Of a stretch of DNA of 64,000 nt, positions 22,801 to 35,600 are shown piece by piece. The stretch spans positions 829,577 through 893,576 of the forward strand of contig JAJVDF010000126.1 of NCBI GenBank assembly GCA_022410635.1, given 5' to 3'. Source of the stretch: Tretioscincus oriximinensis (Eukaryota > Chordata > Lepidosauria > Squamata > Gymnophthalmidae). The notes under the pieces were generated by a model. It did no database searches. It saw only the letters and a list, made by a program, of their open reading frames with translations, and had not been told where the DNA came from. The stretch's first letter is position 1; the number at the start of each line of letters is the position of its first letter. The translations under genes and the position numbers were made by a program.

Positions 22801-24490
22801 TTACTTTCCAAAATGAAAATTTTGCACCTTTTTGTCTTCTGTCAACAATGAGAACAAAAGACTGGGGGCGACCCATGGAACTCTTTGGTCAGATGTGCAG
22901 CATGCTTCCCATGGAACCATTAGGCTTCACTGGCTAAATAATGGTTCCTCATTTTGTTAAAACATGAAATACAAAAAGAGAATGGAGGAAAGCCCATCCC
23001 TGACTCAGGGTCTCATTGCTTATCCCAATCTATGGATTAGTGTCACATACAAAACTTATGAAAGATGTTTTGAATTTTTACCTTAGACATTGCTGATAAA
23101 CCCCAGATCAAGAAGATTTCAAGAAAACAGATCTCAAAAGAAACAGCATCAGTTTCTGTATCCATGCCTACTTCTTCGGATGCAGGAAACATAATTCACC
23201 ACTAGGCGTAGCTGCGTATATAGTTAAAATTTGAAGTCACATCTTCTATATGTTTAAAACAGATCCATAAAGCACAACCCAAGGACAACAAATTCTGTCT
23301 AGTCAAAATAGAGGCTGGGGTGATCAAACCTTTCTCATCATAAACATCAAATCTTTCACAGGAAAGAAAGCCAGCCTTGGGAAGCCAGCCCTTCCAGTTC
23401 ATAAACCATACATGTGACATGTTGTGATTTCAACTAGAGACTGCACATTGCTTCTGCTACGCTATGTATACACCAGCCAATTTGTCTGAACTGGTTTGTG
23501 AAGATAATAAAGGAAAAACGGTGGCCATGTGAACTCTGAGATTCTGTATTTAGAAGCAGTCATGGCAAAGATCTTGCAACAACATTCTCAGCAGAGGAGA
23601 ACAGCTGTAGGACTGTTTTAAAGGGTAATTTTCCTCTTTCCATCTATCCCTCCCACCCTGTTTTTTCACTTGAGTAAAAAATACACACTTTTTTTGTGGA
23701 TTGAATTTTGTCCTTTCAGAACCATACTGGGAACAAGAGAATTAGTTTGCACAATATCGTACATGAAAAGTGCAATCTCCTTAAGCTTAAGACTTTAATG
23801 CAACAACAACTTTATCTGAAAGAGATTTCATGGCTGCAGCAGATGAAAAATATGGTTTAATATATATATTTGATGCTTTGNGGTCATCATGACAACATAG
23901 TTATAATGCCACAAATATCTAAGACTGAAGTCCAAGATTGTCTCCCCTTTTTAAAGACTCTTGGGTTCAAGCGAACCAGTGGTACATTTATGTAGCCATT
24001 TTTCTTAGTCTAATAAGAAGCCCATAAACAGACTTTATCAATCATAGAATGTGTCCGGACAACAAGAGCAAATCATGTTATTTTTTAAAGGCAGATCTTT
24101 CCCATTGCAGTGTGTCCTGTTTCACCAGACCCTATTTTGCAAGAGGGCTCTGCCTTTCTTCAGCCATCCGCTGTCCTTCATAGTTGCATATACTGCTGAT
24201 TGCTTTGGCATTAGTTGTCCAAATATTGAACTGAATTGGCACAATGAAGAGAAAGTGATTAATCTAGTACAATGGTAGTAGTACATCGATAATGATGTGT
24301 TGCTGTTGTCCCATGCTGGTCTGACTGATTTTAGCCAGACTGGTCTATTTAAGGAGATGCTTGGCAAGAACCCTGAATAAAGGAAAGGAACGTTATGCCA
24401 AGCCTTAGTTCAGTGTACATCAGATTCTCAGTTTCCTGAGTTATACATATTCTGATGAGTGTAATACTTGAGTTGGAGGAAACTGTGTAT
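19870..24490. other. Intergenic, largely unique
   Basis: About 4.6 kb without a gene. I recognise no major repeat. The stretch at about 20840-21030 carries a strong MAF recognition element and is listed separately. Confidence 0.5.
20943..20955 (+). promoter_or_regulatory. MAF recognition element, candidate distal lens enhancer
   Basis: ctctgactcagca matches the 13-bp T-MARE at 11 positions. It lies in repeat-free sequence about 11.5 kb upstream of CRYAA. CRYAA in mammals has MAF-responsive distal control regions several kilobases upstream. Orthology of this site is inferred, not shown. Confidence 0.35.
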
Positions 24491-24493
24491 ATA

Positions 24494-24752
24494 TATTATT
24501 TATTTATTTATTTGTACTTATATCCCGCCCTATACCAGAAGGTCTCAGGGCGGCCAACCAATGGGTAGTGCACATAGCTTTTGTTGCTTTCTCCACAACA
24601 GACACCCTGTGAAGTAGGTGGGGCTTGGAGAATTCTAAAGAACTATGACTGACCCAAGTTCACCCAGCTGGCTTTTATGGAGGAGTGGGGAATTAAACCG
24701 GGAGACTTTAAAATAAGAGTCCAACACTCTAATCACTACACCAAATTGCCCT
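24494..24752 (-). mobile_element. tRNA-derived SINE with L2-like tail, copy 1
   Basis: On the minus strand it starts with an A box (tggtgtagtgattagag), has a B box (ggtttaattcc), a body, then a tail read gccctgagacc, ggtatagggcgggat, ataagtacaaataaat and repeated AAAT. Related copies lie at 28572 and 39089. Confidence 0.85.
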
Positions 24753-24769
24753 GTAGGAAGCTCATCCAC

Positions 24770-25108
24770 CGCCATTTTCAATAGTTATAGGGCTAGGACT
24801 TTCTCAGTGATAGCTCCCATGTTATGGAATAATCTCTAACGTGGTGTGTCTTTTATCTTTCTTTCTTCTTCTTCTTCTTCTTCTTCTTCTTCTTCTTCTT
24901 CTTCTTCATCTTCTTCATCTTCTTCATCTTCTTCATCTTCATCTTCTTCATCTTCTTCTTCTTCATGAAATCAGTTAAGATGCACCTCTTTGTCCAGCTC
25001 TTTGGCTAAGGAAACAATGTCCCTCTTTCAGGTACTTTTACTGTTTTTATTTTGTTTTTCTTGCTGCAAACCACTCTGATGCAAATAAATATAAGTACAA
25101 ATAAATGT
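24770..25108 (+). mobile_element. L2-clade LINE 3' end split by a CTT microsatellite
   Basis: Plus-strand reading gives RTFSVIAPMLWNNL, then after the microsatellite MKSVKMHLFVQLFG, the C-terminal ORF2 signature of L2-clade LINEs. It ends ataagtacaaataaat, like the SINE tail beside it. Confidence 0.75.
24858..24966. repeat. (CTT)n/(CTTCAT)n microsatellite
   Basis: About 110 bp of ttc units with interspersed ttcatc, inside the L2-like fragment. Confidence 0.95.
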
Positions 25109-25109
25109 T

Positions 25110-27240
25110 AGATGTTGTTCCAATTGGTGTACAGTGGCCAAACCCTATATAATGTTGCAACTTGGGTACATCTACTCCTTCTCACCAACAGTGCTTTGAT
25201 ATCTTACGCTAAAGTTCAGTAACTTATGTGGTGCAATTTAAATGTCCACAAAGGAGGCTCATGTGGNATGTGTCTTTATATTGTCATTATAGTGTTAATC
25301 TTGCCCTATATGAATGTAATCAATATGAAACTCCATTTAGTTCCAGATTTTAATGGGTGAAATGACCTTTAATTCTGCAAGACAATCTATGGCCTTGTCT
25401 GGGTAGCATCTCGGGACAGAGCTTGGCCATCCACATGCGAGTATAGACTATGGCAGGCTCCATTTGGACCCTGCCATTGTCTACACCAGCATTTGGATAG
25501 CCCTGGGTAAGGCTCCATGTGGACAGGGCCTATGTCTCTCTAGTCCTCATTCTCCATGCAAAGGAGCAGAACTTTGGTATGCCCTTATCTTTCCCATGCC
25601 CACCACCCTGAAGGTCCATCCATGGTCTCATTCACTGTATAAATCCATTGATGAAGACATGATGTGCATTGTACTGCTGAAACTTGCTGAGCTTGGTTGA
25701 ATAAGTGCCAGGGATTAACGCCACTTACATTCACCATTGATTTGACAACAATGATATTGTACACCCCAAGCACTGTTGGGATTTGCTCTGTGTTCAGAAC
25801 ATGGGCTCTGAAGTGGAAAAATGGGATTGCTAGTAACTTTTTAAGCCCCTTTGGCTGCGCCCAGGCAGACTGTTGACATTATATAAATTCTTTTGATAAA
25901 ATAAATATCTCCCTTTGTGTAAAGAAAGCTGATATTTAGCTCTTCCAACATGCAGCTAAAATGGGAACAATCTTTCCAAAACTGAGCATAAATTGCCAAC
26001 TGCAATGAGCCTCAACTTTTTAAAACATGGAAGAGTCAAGACAAAATTGGCATTCAAGTGTTTAATTAAAGAAACTTCACAGGAGTTTCTCATAAACATC
26101 TGCTTGATTGAAGCGCTGTAGTCTTTTTATCTGATCCAGTAAGCTTTTTCTTAAGTTAAAAGGCAGAAGAACTCCCAGTACCCTGGCTTTCAGCAGTCTT
26201 CAGGTAATGCTCCACAGTTCAGAATGGAATCAATCAGTTTTAAATTAGGATCAGTTACAAATTCCTTTGTTCATATATCTAAACACGAATTTCCACAAGG
26301 TAGTTTTGTATTGCTTTGAACAGGGTTTTAAGAAACCCTCTTGCTAGCAATTTTGAAATTCCAGACTTTGCTTTATATCTTCCTTGTTAGTCTCTAAAGT
26401 TCTACAAGACAGTCTTGCTAGATTCTTAATATCATAACATGGTCAATTTGTATCTTACTAATGAATTAAACCAAAGAAGTAGCCACATTAGTATAGACAT
26501 AACGTTTAGCAAAGGGGGTTTGTATAAGAACATCAACAACAACTGGTAGCAAGAGCTTTCATAGATCCCAGTGGATCTTATGACTGTCAACTTTTTTCCC
26601 CTAGTTAATTCTTAAAGTGCTATAAGACTCTCTTGCAAGAATTATTAACAAATGGAGTAGTATTAGTGCACCTTGCAACTTACAGAGCAATGTGTATCAA
26701 AACAATATTTCCTATGTGAGTCCATGGCTCTCTCTGTATGTGCACAATGTAACTGTCCTTTCCCTAGATTGCACTCCTCTCCCATGAAATGTCTGTACGA
26801 TTCATATTTAATCCATCCAAACAGTTTTTATGTACTTCATTGTGCCCCCACAACACACATGCCGCTTGAAGCCAGGGGGACACGTGTTCCCCCCCCTCCC
26901 CTGCTTATACCCAAACCCACATCTGCGGGCTTCGCCACTAGTAAATAAATATTGCAGAAATATGGAAATGAGCCCATTAATTCAGGCCCTGTTAACATTA
27001 ATCAGCAAACAATGTTGAAAGCCTCCAGTTAAAGTTAAATATTAAGTTCATAAAAAAATTTCCAAAATGAAAGTTTACCATTCTGAAGACATATGTGATT
27101 TCTAGGCTCTGAACACAGTTTTACTTTTAAACCTTTATCAGTCTTAAGAATGAGCTTAATCCAGGGTTTTTCTGAAGTAAACTCCATTCTTTGGAACTAG
27201 AAGTTTTAAAAGTAAAACAGAAAATGTGTTTTTAAGAAAA
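25110..27240. other. Intergenic, no gene seen
   Basis: Unique-looking AT-rich DNA. Weak inverted ends at 25392 and 25530 (ggccttgtct / gacagggcc) hint at a decayed MITE but are not enough for a call. Confidence 0.45.
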
Positions 27241-27241
27241 A

Positions 27242-28160
27242 GAACATAAGAGGAGCCCTGCTGAATCAGGCCAGGGCCCATCTAGCAGTCTGTTTCATAC
27301 AGCGGTCCACCAATTGTACCTGGGCAGTCTGAAACAGAAGAAGGCAAAAGGGAATCAGTTTTTTCTACGCCCTACAAATGGAAATCCTAGTAGCTGTTTA
27401 TACACTTGATGTCCATGAACTTGTCTAAATCTCTCTTAAAGCTATCCAGGCTGATAGCTACCACCACCTCTTCTGGAAATAAATTCCAAAGGCCGATGAC
27501 CCTCTCAGTGAAAAAATACCTTCCTTTATCTGTCCTCACTCTTCTACTCATCAGTTTCAAGGAATGTCCCCTGGTCCTATATAGTGAAAAAAAAATTTCT
27601 TTCTTCACATTATCCATCCATGCATGATTTTATACACTTCAATTAGATCACCTCTCAAATGCGATCCATTGAGGGTGAAGAGGCCCAGATGTTGCAGCAG
27701 GATTTTATAAGGGAGGTGCTCCAGCCCCTTGATCATTCTTGTTGCCCTTTTCTGCACTTTCTCTAGTTCCACAATATCCTTTTTGAGATGTGGGGACCAG
27801 ATTTGTACATAGTATTCCATGTGACCTCACCACAGAGGCAAAATAACACTTGCTGACTTGCTTTTGATTTCTTTCTAATTGTCCCTAAATTCATCCCACT
27901 TTCCTGCTCAGCAATTGAAAGGTTGGTTCCCATCAGTTGATGGGATTAACTGTGGTTCTTTGCCCAATGTGTGTGACTTTGCACTTGCTTATGTTAAAGT
28001 GCATTTGCCACTTCATTGCCCACTCACCCAATTTCAGTAGATCCCTCTGGAGCTCCTTACAATAACTTTCAGTTTTCACTACCCTGAACAGTTTAGTGTT
28101 CTTAGCGAACCTGGCTACCTGAAGCAAGAAGAAATTTTTCAAATTTTCAAACATTGCAAA
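27242..28160 (-). mobile_element. CR1 LINE, 3' part with ORF2 C-terminus
   Basis: Minus-strand frames give, in order, LLKLGEWAMKWQMHFNISKC, then LEKVQKRATRMIKGLEHLPY with LRGDLIEVYKIMHG, then RTRGHSLKLMSRRVRTDKGR and FFTERVIGLWNLFPEEVVVA. These are the late reverse-transcriptase and C-terminal segments of CR1 ORF2. Frameshifts separate the blocks, so it is a dead 5'-truncated copy. The 3' end is at 27242. Confidence 0.9.
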
Positions 28161-28571
28161 TGTAGGCCTGTTCTTTCCTCTTGCAGCAGCTGAAAGGTAT
28201 AATTTACATAATAAGGTAACTACCTTATATAATAGGTATAATAAGGTCTACCTTCCTCTTGCTAGTCTCCAAAGTGCTACAAACCCCTTTGGTAGCCATC
28301 ATTTTGGAAATCTTTAAAATTTCATGATCTTTGTATGCATCTAGAAATAAAGATAGTGACAAACAATACAATAATATTTTTAAAAAGTTACAGAGATTGT
28401 TAGATATGAATAACTTATTATTCATTTGCTGATCTGTTAATTAAAACTGTGTCACCTATAAATATATTGTAGTCTTAATAATATCTCTGACTCAAGAACT
28501 TTAATTGTGATCATTGAAAGGCAATGAAACACCAGTCACATCTTATGACCCATAAAGTAGGGTTGGTAGAT

Positions 28572-28832
28572 TATTATTTATTTAGTTATTTGTACTTATA
28601 TCCCGCCCTATACCCGAAGGTCTCAGGGCTGCCAACCATAGGGTGGCACACATGGCTTTTGTTGGTTTCTCCACAACAGACACCCTCTGAAGTAGGTGAG
28701 GCTGAGAGAGTTCTAAAGAATTGTGACTGGCCCAAGCTCACCCAGCTGGCTTCCATGGAGGAGTGGGGACTCGAACCAGGAGACTACCAGATGCGAGTCC
28801 AACACTCTAGCCACTACACCAAACTGGCTAAT
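28572..28832 (-). mobile_element. tRNA-derived SINE with L2-like tail, copy 2
   Basis: Same family as 24494: AAATAAAT-type tail, gggcgggatataagtaca, and an A box read as tggtgtagtggctagag on the minus strand. The B box reads ggttcgagtcc, a near-perfect RNA polymerase III box. Confidence 0.88.
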
Positions 28833-29009
28833 ATTGTACTGTTATAATTGTCACTTTGATATGAAGACATATGAAGGGAAAAGCACTCTACTTTTTTTCT
28901 CTTTATTTTTCTAGATTTTTTAAAAAGACTTCTCTTTCTTTATTCTTCTCAAGCATTCATATCTTTAAACCTGTCATATAGGATGCAATAGTTGGCCACT
29001 TGGTCAAAG

Positions 29010-29341
29010 CAATGTTGCCTTCTCCCNTACAATCTGCNTGTGCCTTAAGAGCTGCAGGGTAGGGGTTTCTGGTTGTACCCCACCCCCTCTCAACAGCAAA
29101 TGGTGTGAGAACCTGGNGTAGAGCCTTCTCGATGGTTGCCCCCAGTCTATGGAATAGTCTGCCTCTCCATGTGCATCAATCAACATCGTTGTATTCTTTA
29201 GGAAGATCTTTGAAGGCACACCTCTTTAACTTTTCCTTTTGTTGAAATGACATTTGTCTTCCCACTTTTAGGATACTGTTTTTATTGTTGGCTGCCCTGA
29301 GACCTTCGTATATATGGTGGGGAATAAATAAATAAATAAAA
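29010..29341 (+). mobile_element. L2-clade LINE 3' end
   Basis: The plus-strand reading contains RAFSMVAPSLWNSLPLHVHQ then LGRSLKAHLFN, the typical L2 ORF2 terminus. It is followed by gctgccctgagaccttcgta and (AAAT)n. One frame is interrupted by ambiguous bases. Confidence 0.85.
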
Positions 29342-29344
29342 TGT

Positions 29345-30190
29345 TTGGCTGTATCCAGGCAACTGTCTTTTTAAAGTGTTATTGTGTTTTAAGACACAGT
29401 GAAGAGATTGCTGTTTTTGTTAGCCTACATGCATGCCTGTTCCATGAAAATCTCCATAATTCCTTGCTTGTGAATGGCTGATCCATATTCCTGTATTGAT
29501 TAGTTGATGACATTGCTAGTGAATTCAAGAGAAAAAATACTGAGTTTGTTTGGAGGATGCTATTGTGGGTGTTTCATTCAGGATGACTATATTGTGGTTT
29601 TTCATTCAATATTGTTGTTTTCCCCATGTAATTTCAACATTACTGAGACGATCCTTTCCAACACTTACTGTTTTATTATTCAACATTATCTAGAGATAAC
29701 TGCAAGGACAATTCAGTTGGAGCAATACTTGGTAGAAAATTAGTGGGGGAAGATGGCTTATTATGATTCTGGTTAGCACTTAACTTTACTCCCTTTATTT
29801 TAAACATAAAAAGGAATTGTGGGCATCTGATGACCTGTTTCTTTTCAGTACCAGGCTACAGGAAGACCTGCCACAAAGAAGATTGGCCTACAGTCCCTTT
29901 AGGATAATTTAGGGTGCTGTTCTAAGCTGTATGAATTGATAGTGTTATAGTCTGAGAGATCTGGAGAACTTAAGGAGACTACTGAGACAGAATGTAGTCC
30001 TATCTATTGTCTTAATTCTTAGTGCAAACTAATCTTTAATTACTTATTAATATTAGTAGTCTGTTATTGGTAGTTGACTGATCCTATAAAGAAATCTGTT
30101 ACAAAATATTTTTATTATTATTTTTCTCTCTTGTACTTCCCATAGATTAAGGGTAGTTTTTAATTTCTTGCAATATTTTCTGTGATTGAA
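29345..30190. other. Intergenic, no gene seen
   Basis: AT-rich, no recognised element. Confidence 0.45.
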
Positions 30191-30191
30191 A

Positions 30192-30562
30192 CCCCCTCCA
30201 CATGCTGAATGAAACTGAATGAAACCATCAATCTAAAATCAATTGCAGGTTTCATTGGGGTCATACCTATCTTAGAATCCACATGAACTGGTGCGAGGCT
30301 GGTGAGAGGAAAGCAGGAAAAAGCAGTAAGATAATACCACGCATGTCAACCAGCTGTGAGTCTGCAGTCCTGCTGACAGGCATCTTCTTATGGTATTTGT
30401 CTTCCTGCAATAGTGCATCATATACCAGGGCTGCAAGCATCTGCACAATGGAAGACGCAAGCATTTTGCAACGCTTCCGGAAAGGATCAGCAATGGCTGA
30501 TTCTATTTGCATTGCAACATTTTTTCTGAATGCATTGGGAAGCCTGATGACAACACCATTTA
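30192..30562. repeat. Unclassified interspersed repeat, copy A
   Basis: Similar over about 300 bp to 56918-57230. Shared blocks include tctgcagtcctgctg, gcatgtcaaccagct (gcatgtcagccagct in the other copy) and gaaaggatcagcaat. On the minus strand both copies keep a similar peptide (KMPVSRTADSQLVDMR / KMPASRTAESKLADMR), so it may derive from a coding part of an element I cannot name. Confidence 0.65.
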
Positions 30563-30570
30563 CTCTTATG

Positions 30571-30916
30571 TAGGGTTGCCATAATCATAGTGTCCAAAAC
30601 ACACACACGCCCCTCTGCACTCAGCAAAAGTGGCGATACGCACTCTGCCTTATAGCAGAAGCGAAACCTCACCTCCTGCAAGATGAGCAGCTACAGCATG
30701 CTCCAAGGTTCTTTCCAGGACTCAAGAAGCTTTTGGAGCGCAGCCGACCTGCTCCTGCTGTTGTCAGAAGTTCCAGCCATCCTGCAATTCTCTTTATGCA
30801 TCGGGGGTACTTAAAAATCTGGGATTTTTACTTAAATTTACTAAACCCAGATGGGACAAAATTCTTGTCTCCAAATCTGGGACATTCCCAGCTTTCTGGG
30901 ACGTATGGCAACCCTA
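30571..30916. mobile_element. hAT-type MITE, 346 bp, with 8-bp target duplication
   Basis: Ends tagggttgccata and tatggcaacccta are inverted repeats. They are flanked by exact ctcttatg at 30563-30570 and 30917-30924. It has no coding capacity. It landed at the edge of the unclassified repeat at 30192. Confidence 0.92.
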
Positions 30917-30929
30917 CTCTTATGGCATG

Positions 30930-32220
30930 AAACTGAAACATTCCAGTAAGAAAACATTGTGTGGAGGAGACCTGCTCCTATCTGTAAAATGCTTAATTCA
31001 GTCCTTAATTTCTAGTCCTTAATTATGAATAAAAATGATATAGGCTTCATCCAGAGAGGGTCAATAATCCGCTTGAAAATTGAATTTCTATTGCATTTTC
31101 ATCACCAGGTTGTTATATAAATTGGATTATTAGGGGTTTGTTTTTTAAAAAAAACCTCTGTTCAATTTCTATATAAGGTTATTGCAGAAAGGCTTTGATG
31201 TGCAAAACTGAGAAACAAAGGAATCTGATATAGACCGTAAACTATCCAACAGTAACAGTACTTCCTTTTGACAGCCAGTAAACAAAGTGCCTAATGGGAG
31301 AAGGCATCATATGATCGGAAAATCTCATTTGTCAGGAGCTGACAAAACGACAAAACTTGGAATATACTGTAAAGGTATGAACAAGTATACTGAAAACTGA
31401 TACACTAGATTGACATGAAATCCCAGAATAAACAAGTACTGTGTTTATGTTGGAGAAAAACACTATGGTATGACATCTTTAGAAATGGTGATTGAAAAAC
31501 CCCTAAACACAAGAGATAGAAGGTGTCAGTTTATTTGCACATATGATGGAAGTCCAAAAAGCAAGGAACCTACTGGGACAAAATAGATAAATCAATAAAG
31601 CACTTCCACAGCTACTGCCACAATCAATTAAACATAAAGGTAATTGGGCACCAAGAACAATTATTTAATCATTTACTGTATGTCACCAAAGTTGTAATAG
31701 CACAGAAATGGAAATATCTAGAAGATAGAAGACTTGAAATGTGGCATGGGGTGATGTAGGAAACCTTTTCCCTACCCACTTTAAAAAAAACTTTTAGTCT
31801 AGTTTTTCAGAACTGAAGATAGTTTAAAAGTACCTGTGTGACTGTAGGAATAGACTAAGTAATCTAATACTTGATATTAGTCTTATTTATTTGACTTTCT
31901 AATAACTTATTTCAATTTTTGTTTCTCTCCATTCGTTTCACTGTAAGAAAGTCAAAATACTACAGTAATAATTACTATAAAGTTAACACTGTTAAGTTTG
32001 TAAAAATTTCAAAAATAATTGAAACTATTCTGAATGTTTATAAACCATTAGAAATATTTTTAAAATAAAAAAATTGTTGAAAAATACCAGGTGAAATATT
32101 TTTAGAACAGTTCCCTGTGCTAACAACTAGCACTTGTTACCACTGGGACTAGTTTACTATTAGTCCATGGACTGCCACCAGTTGCTGCTGAGAGATATCT
32201 GGCACTGATTCTCACCAGAC
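30930..32220. other. CRYAA upstream intergenic DNA
   Basis: AT-rich and free of recognised repeats; no gene. Could hold lens control elements, but none is clear. Confidence 0.45.
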
Positions 32221-32250
32221 TGTCATTTTCAGGTCAGCCCCTACAATTTC

Positions 32251-32257
32251 TGCTGAC
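32251..32257 (+). promoter_or_regulatory. MARE half-site in CRYAA promoter
   Basis: tgctgac, the MAF half-site, about 79 bp upstream of the TATA box and so about 110 bp upstream of the expected start. In mouse and chicken CRYAA a MAF site lies at a comparable position and drives lens expression. Confidence 0.65.
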
Positions 32258-32329
32258 CAGATTGGCCTTTATCATGAGATCATGTCTTTCCAGAGAAATC
32301 CCACTAATGCCTTCATTCTGTGAAGGTGG

Positions 32330-32337
32330 TATATATA
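32330..32337 (+). promoter_or_regulatory. CRYAA TATA box
   Basis: tatatata, 95 bp before the start codon. It predicts a start near 32360-32366 and a 5' UTR of about 60 nt. Confidence 0.8.
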
Positions 32338-32424
32338 GAGGGAAGTTTCCTCCACCTCCATTGTGCAGTCCAGCAAAGACTTCACTTTTGTCTTTCCACC
32401 GCCAAGCTTGCAGCAACAAAGATC

Positions 32425-32613
32425 ATGGATATTACTGTTCAGCACCCCTGGTTCAAACGGGCTCTTGGTCCTTTAATTCCAAGTCGTTTGTTTGACCAGA
32501 TTTTTGGGGAAGGTCTTTTTGATTATGATCTCCTGCCTTTGTTTTCCTCCACCATCAGTCCTTACTACAGGCAATCTCTCTTCCGCACTGTCCTGGAATC
32601 AGGTATTTCTGAG
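32425..32613 (+). CDS. CRYAA: CRYAA exon 1
   Basis: 189 nt, 63 codons, from [10 protein letters not shown] to TVLESGISE, followed by gtaag. The start codon context is atcATGG and agrees with the known N-terminus. Confidence 0.98.
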
Positions 32614-35600
32614 GTAAGATTCCGAATACATTTTAAGAGATTGAGAAAAGCTTTTTGGAATTAATTCTAGTAAAACCGCTAAATATATTTCATTAGTTTG
32701 TTCAGTCCAAGCCTTAACATTCATTTCCTTAACATTCATTAGTTATTGTGAGCAAGTGTCTCACATGTTTAAATGAAAACAAACACATGTAAGGCTCTGT
32801 CACATGTAAGTTTGTATCCACTTTCAGTTTACATTTAGATTGGAGTAATATTTTTTCACACGATTTAAACAAGGATGGGTTTTCTAAATTAGTGAATACA
32901 TATGTGTGTGTTTATATACTGATGGGCTGCAGCTGAATTAAAACTTAGGTGTGATGAGGACCTAAGTTTCATTTGTCTCCAAATATCCTTTTTTATTTCT
33001 TTCATTTGTATATGGGTAAAAATAAGTGCGTACATTTTGCTGTCTTTAAAATAAAAACAATTTACTACCAGTATATCGTTTAGTGGACTTTACTGGAAAT
33101 AGACTAAATTCTGTCAATAGAAACATAGTTTTGGTTGAAATATTTTTATGTTTTGCTTTATTATTCTACAAACCTTTGAAAACTACCCTCAGAAATCTAG
33201 CAAAGGATAGAGCAGCTGTTTTTAAAAGATTGCACATATGAAAACTGAAAGAAGTAGGAAAACTCATTGATATCATAGCTGTAATGGAAAGGCAGGTAAG
33301 CCTAGAATTCATTTCAAAAATTATATAAGTCTGCACATTCCTTGAGTACAGATACAGCCCAGTATTATAGGATAATTGCATTGCATGTAGAACAGCTGTA
33401 CTACAAAGGTTTGTAGATTTTAAATTCGGCTCTGTTTTCCAAAACAGATTTTTTTGAAAACCATTTTTNAAAAAAATTACAATTTTTTCAGGGCTTAATA
33501 AAAAAAATCTCTGCAACAAATAACTTCATAAAGAATGAAATCAATAAAAAGAATAATCAGTATGGTAAANATTTTTTTTCCTTTTTGAAATATGGCACAG
33601 AACCAATATTTTGACTGTATTTTTTATTTAAAACTTTTTGGTTGTGTATTATTTGTCATTGCCATTTCAGGTGAGATCTGACCGGGACAAGTTTACAATC
33701 TTTCTGGATGTAAAACACTTCTCTCCTGAAGATTTGAGTGTGAAAGTCATTGAGGATTTTGTGGAAATTCATGGCAAACATAATGAGAGACAGGTAGGGA
33801 GAAAGACAAATGTAGTACAATATAAGTTATAACTTTGTTTTGCTGGATAAGTCATCTTATTACCATCTTCCTAATTTTTGCCACACCTTTGCTATTTACA
33901 TACTTTTGTTTGTTTTGCCTTTTTACTTAAATATATTTGAATGTAAACAAAATATTTGCATACAATTTAAAATAACCTTGTATATTACCAGTTTGGGAAA
34001 CAATGACGAGTCTGCTATTGCAGAATTATTTTTTAAATGCTTTTTGCTCATTATGTACTTCAAGATATTCAAATATCAGTGGAAATGGTTCAGTATTAAT
34101 GTTTAAATGATAAAGAAGAAGTCAGAATAATAGTTCCTTATTATCTGTGAAGATTCCAACTGAGAAAAATACATTGAATAACTTTCTTTTAAATGAGCAG
34201 AATTTTTTCTTTTAAATTCTCATCTTGAAAGATCTGACTGGTTGCAACTTATGTTTCTGGTTACTTAAAAGAACACCTTCTCCTGAATTCTGAGATCTCA
34301 AGGAGAAGACATTCCAGTTCCTTCTCTTTCAAAAGTATAAGGAACAGAGGCACACAAGATATTTTCTGCGGTATCTCCCAGATTGTTGAATTTGTTAATC
34401 AGTTATATTAACTGATTATGTTTGGCTTTCTCTGAGTAGAGTACCTCGGAGAGTGGGAGGGAGGATGAGAAAGTTTTATGTATATTTTGTATTTTTATTG
34501 TTATGGCCTGTTTTAGGTCTTTGGGCTGAAAAGCAGGATATAAATTCTTAAATTAAAGAAAAACCTGAAAAAATGCAGAATACAAGTATATGGGGCTAAC
34601 TTGTGATCACATGACCTACGGTACATAAGCCACAGACCACAAAACCACCTTGAAATTCTCTATGGGTATGGGGGGAGGTGTTGTTCCATTAATGTCTTTG
34701 GATACTTTTTAGTAACCTTGAGTTGCTAAAATTTAGGCATAATGTAAGCAACTTACAACCTCTAAACAACTGCATGTCACTCTGCACTCAGTAATGTCCC
34801 AAAGTCATAATTATTAAAACTGTATCTAATGGGAATGACTTCTATTTTCATAGTTCTGCAAAGTCATGGACAGTCAGAATGTTGCAAAACAAGTTTTTTC
34901 TCAGAAATCTTTAGCTATTTAAACTTTAAATAAAATCTAGAGGGTAGGGCCCTAATCACATCTACTTTTAAACCTCCTTCAGTCATGATGAACTATAATC
35001 CTGCCTTTTCTGAACTAAACCAGAATAAAACTAGATTAAGTTGATTCTTCAGGACTGGAAGATAATAGCTGTGAGTTTCTGAGTCTATTTGTGAAAAGGT
35101 AGTTACTTTTATCCTATAATGGTGTGATTTGGGGGGATTCATCACATCTAATTGTGAGGATCCAATAGCAGTAATGTTAGGAAGGTCCATTATTAAATGA
35201 TTTTTTCCTAGTAATTTTATGCTGATTCCTTAGAGCAATGTCCACCTTTGTTGATAGTGCCATGTGTACATTGCTGAAACAGCTCTTGAGAGTTCCAGCC
35301 CTGATCTTTTGGGGGGATGTTGCAGCCATAGGGCAATTTGGGGCACCAAAGATTTGGCCATTGGGGGGTCCCTGTTGAACTTGGGGGGGGCATCCCTCAC
35401 ACCCTGTGTCCTTATATTATTTTTAAGCTTTTCAGTGCTGTGCTGGGTCTGACACTCTAATTACTGCTTGTTGGCATCAGAGACCCAGCTGCAAAGTGTC
35501 AAAAAGCTTAAAATGAAAGTAAGATACCAGGAAGGAGGAGGCCTCGGAGGGAGGGGGGGCTTCATTAATCTGCCGTGGTACCCCCAAGAGCCTAGCTTCA

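Noticed and set aside
25391..25530. Possible MITE with ggccttgtct / gacagggcc ends
   Set aside because: Inverted ends are too short and no target duplication was seen.
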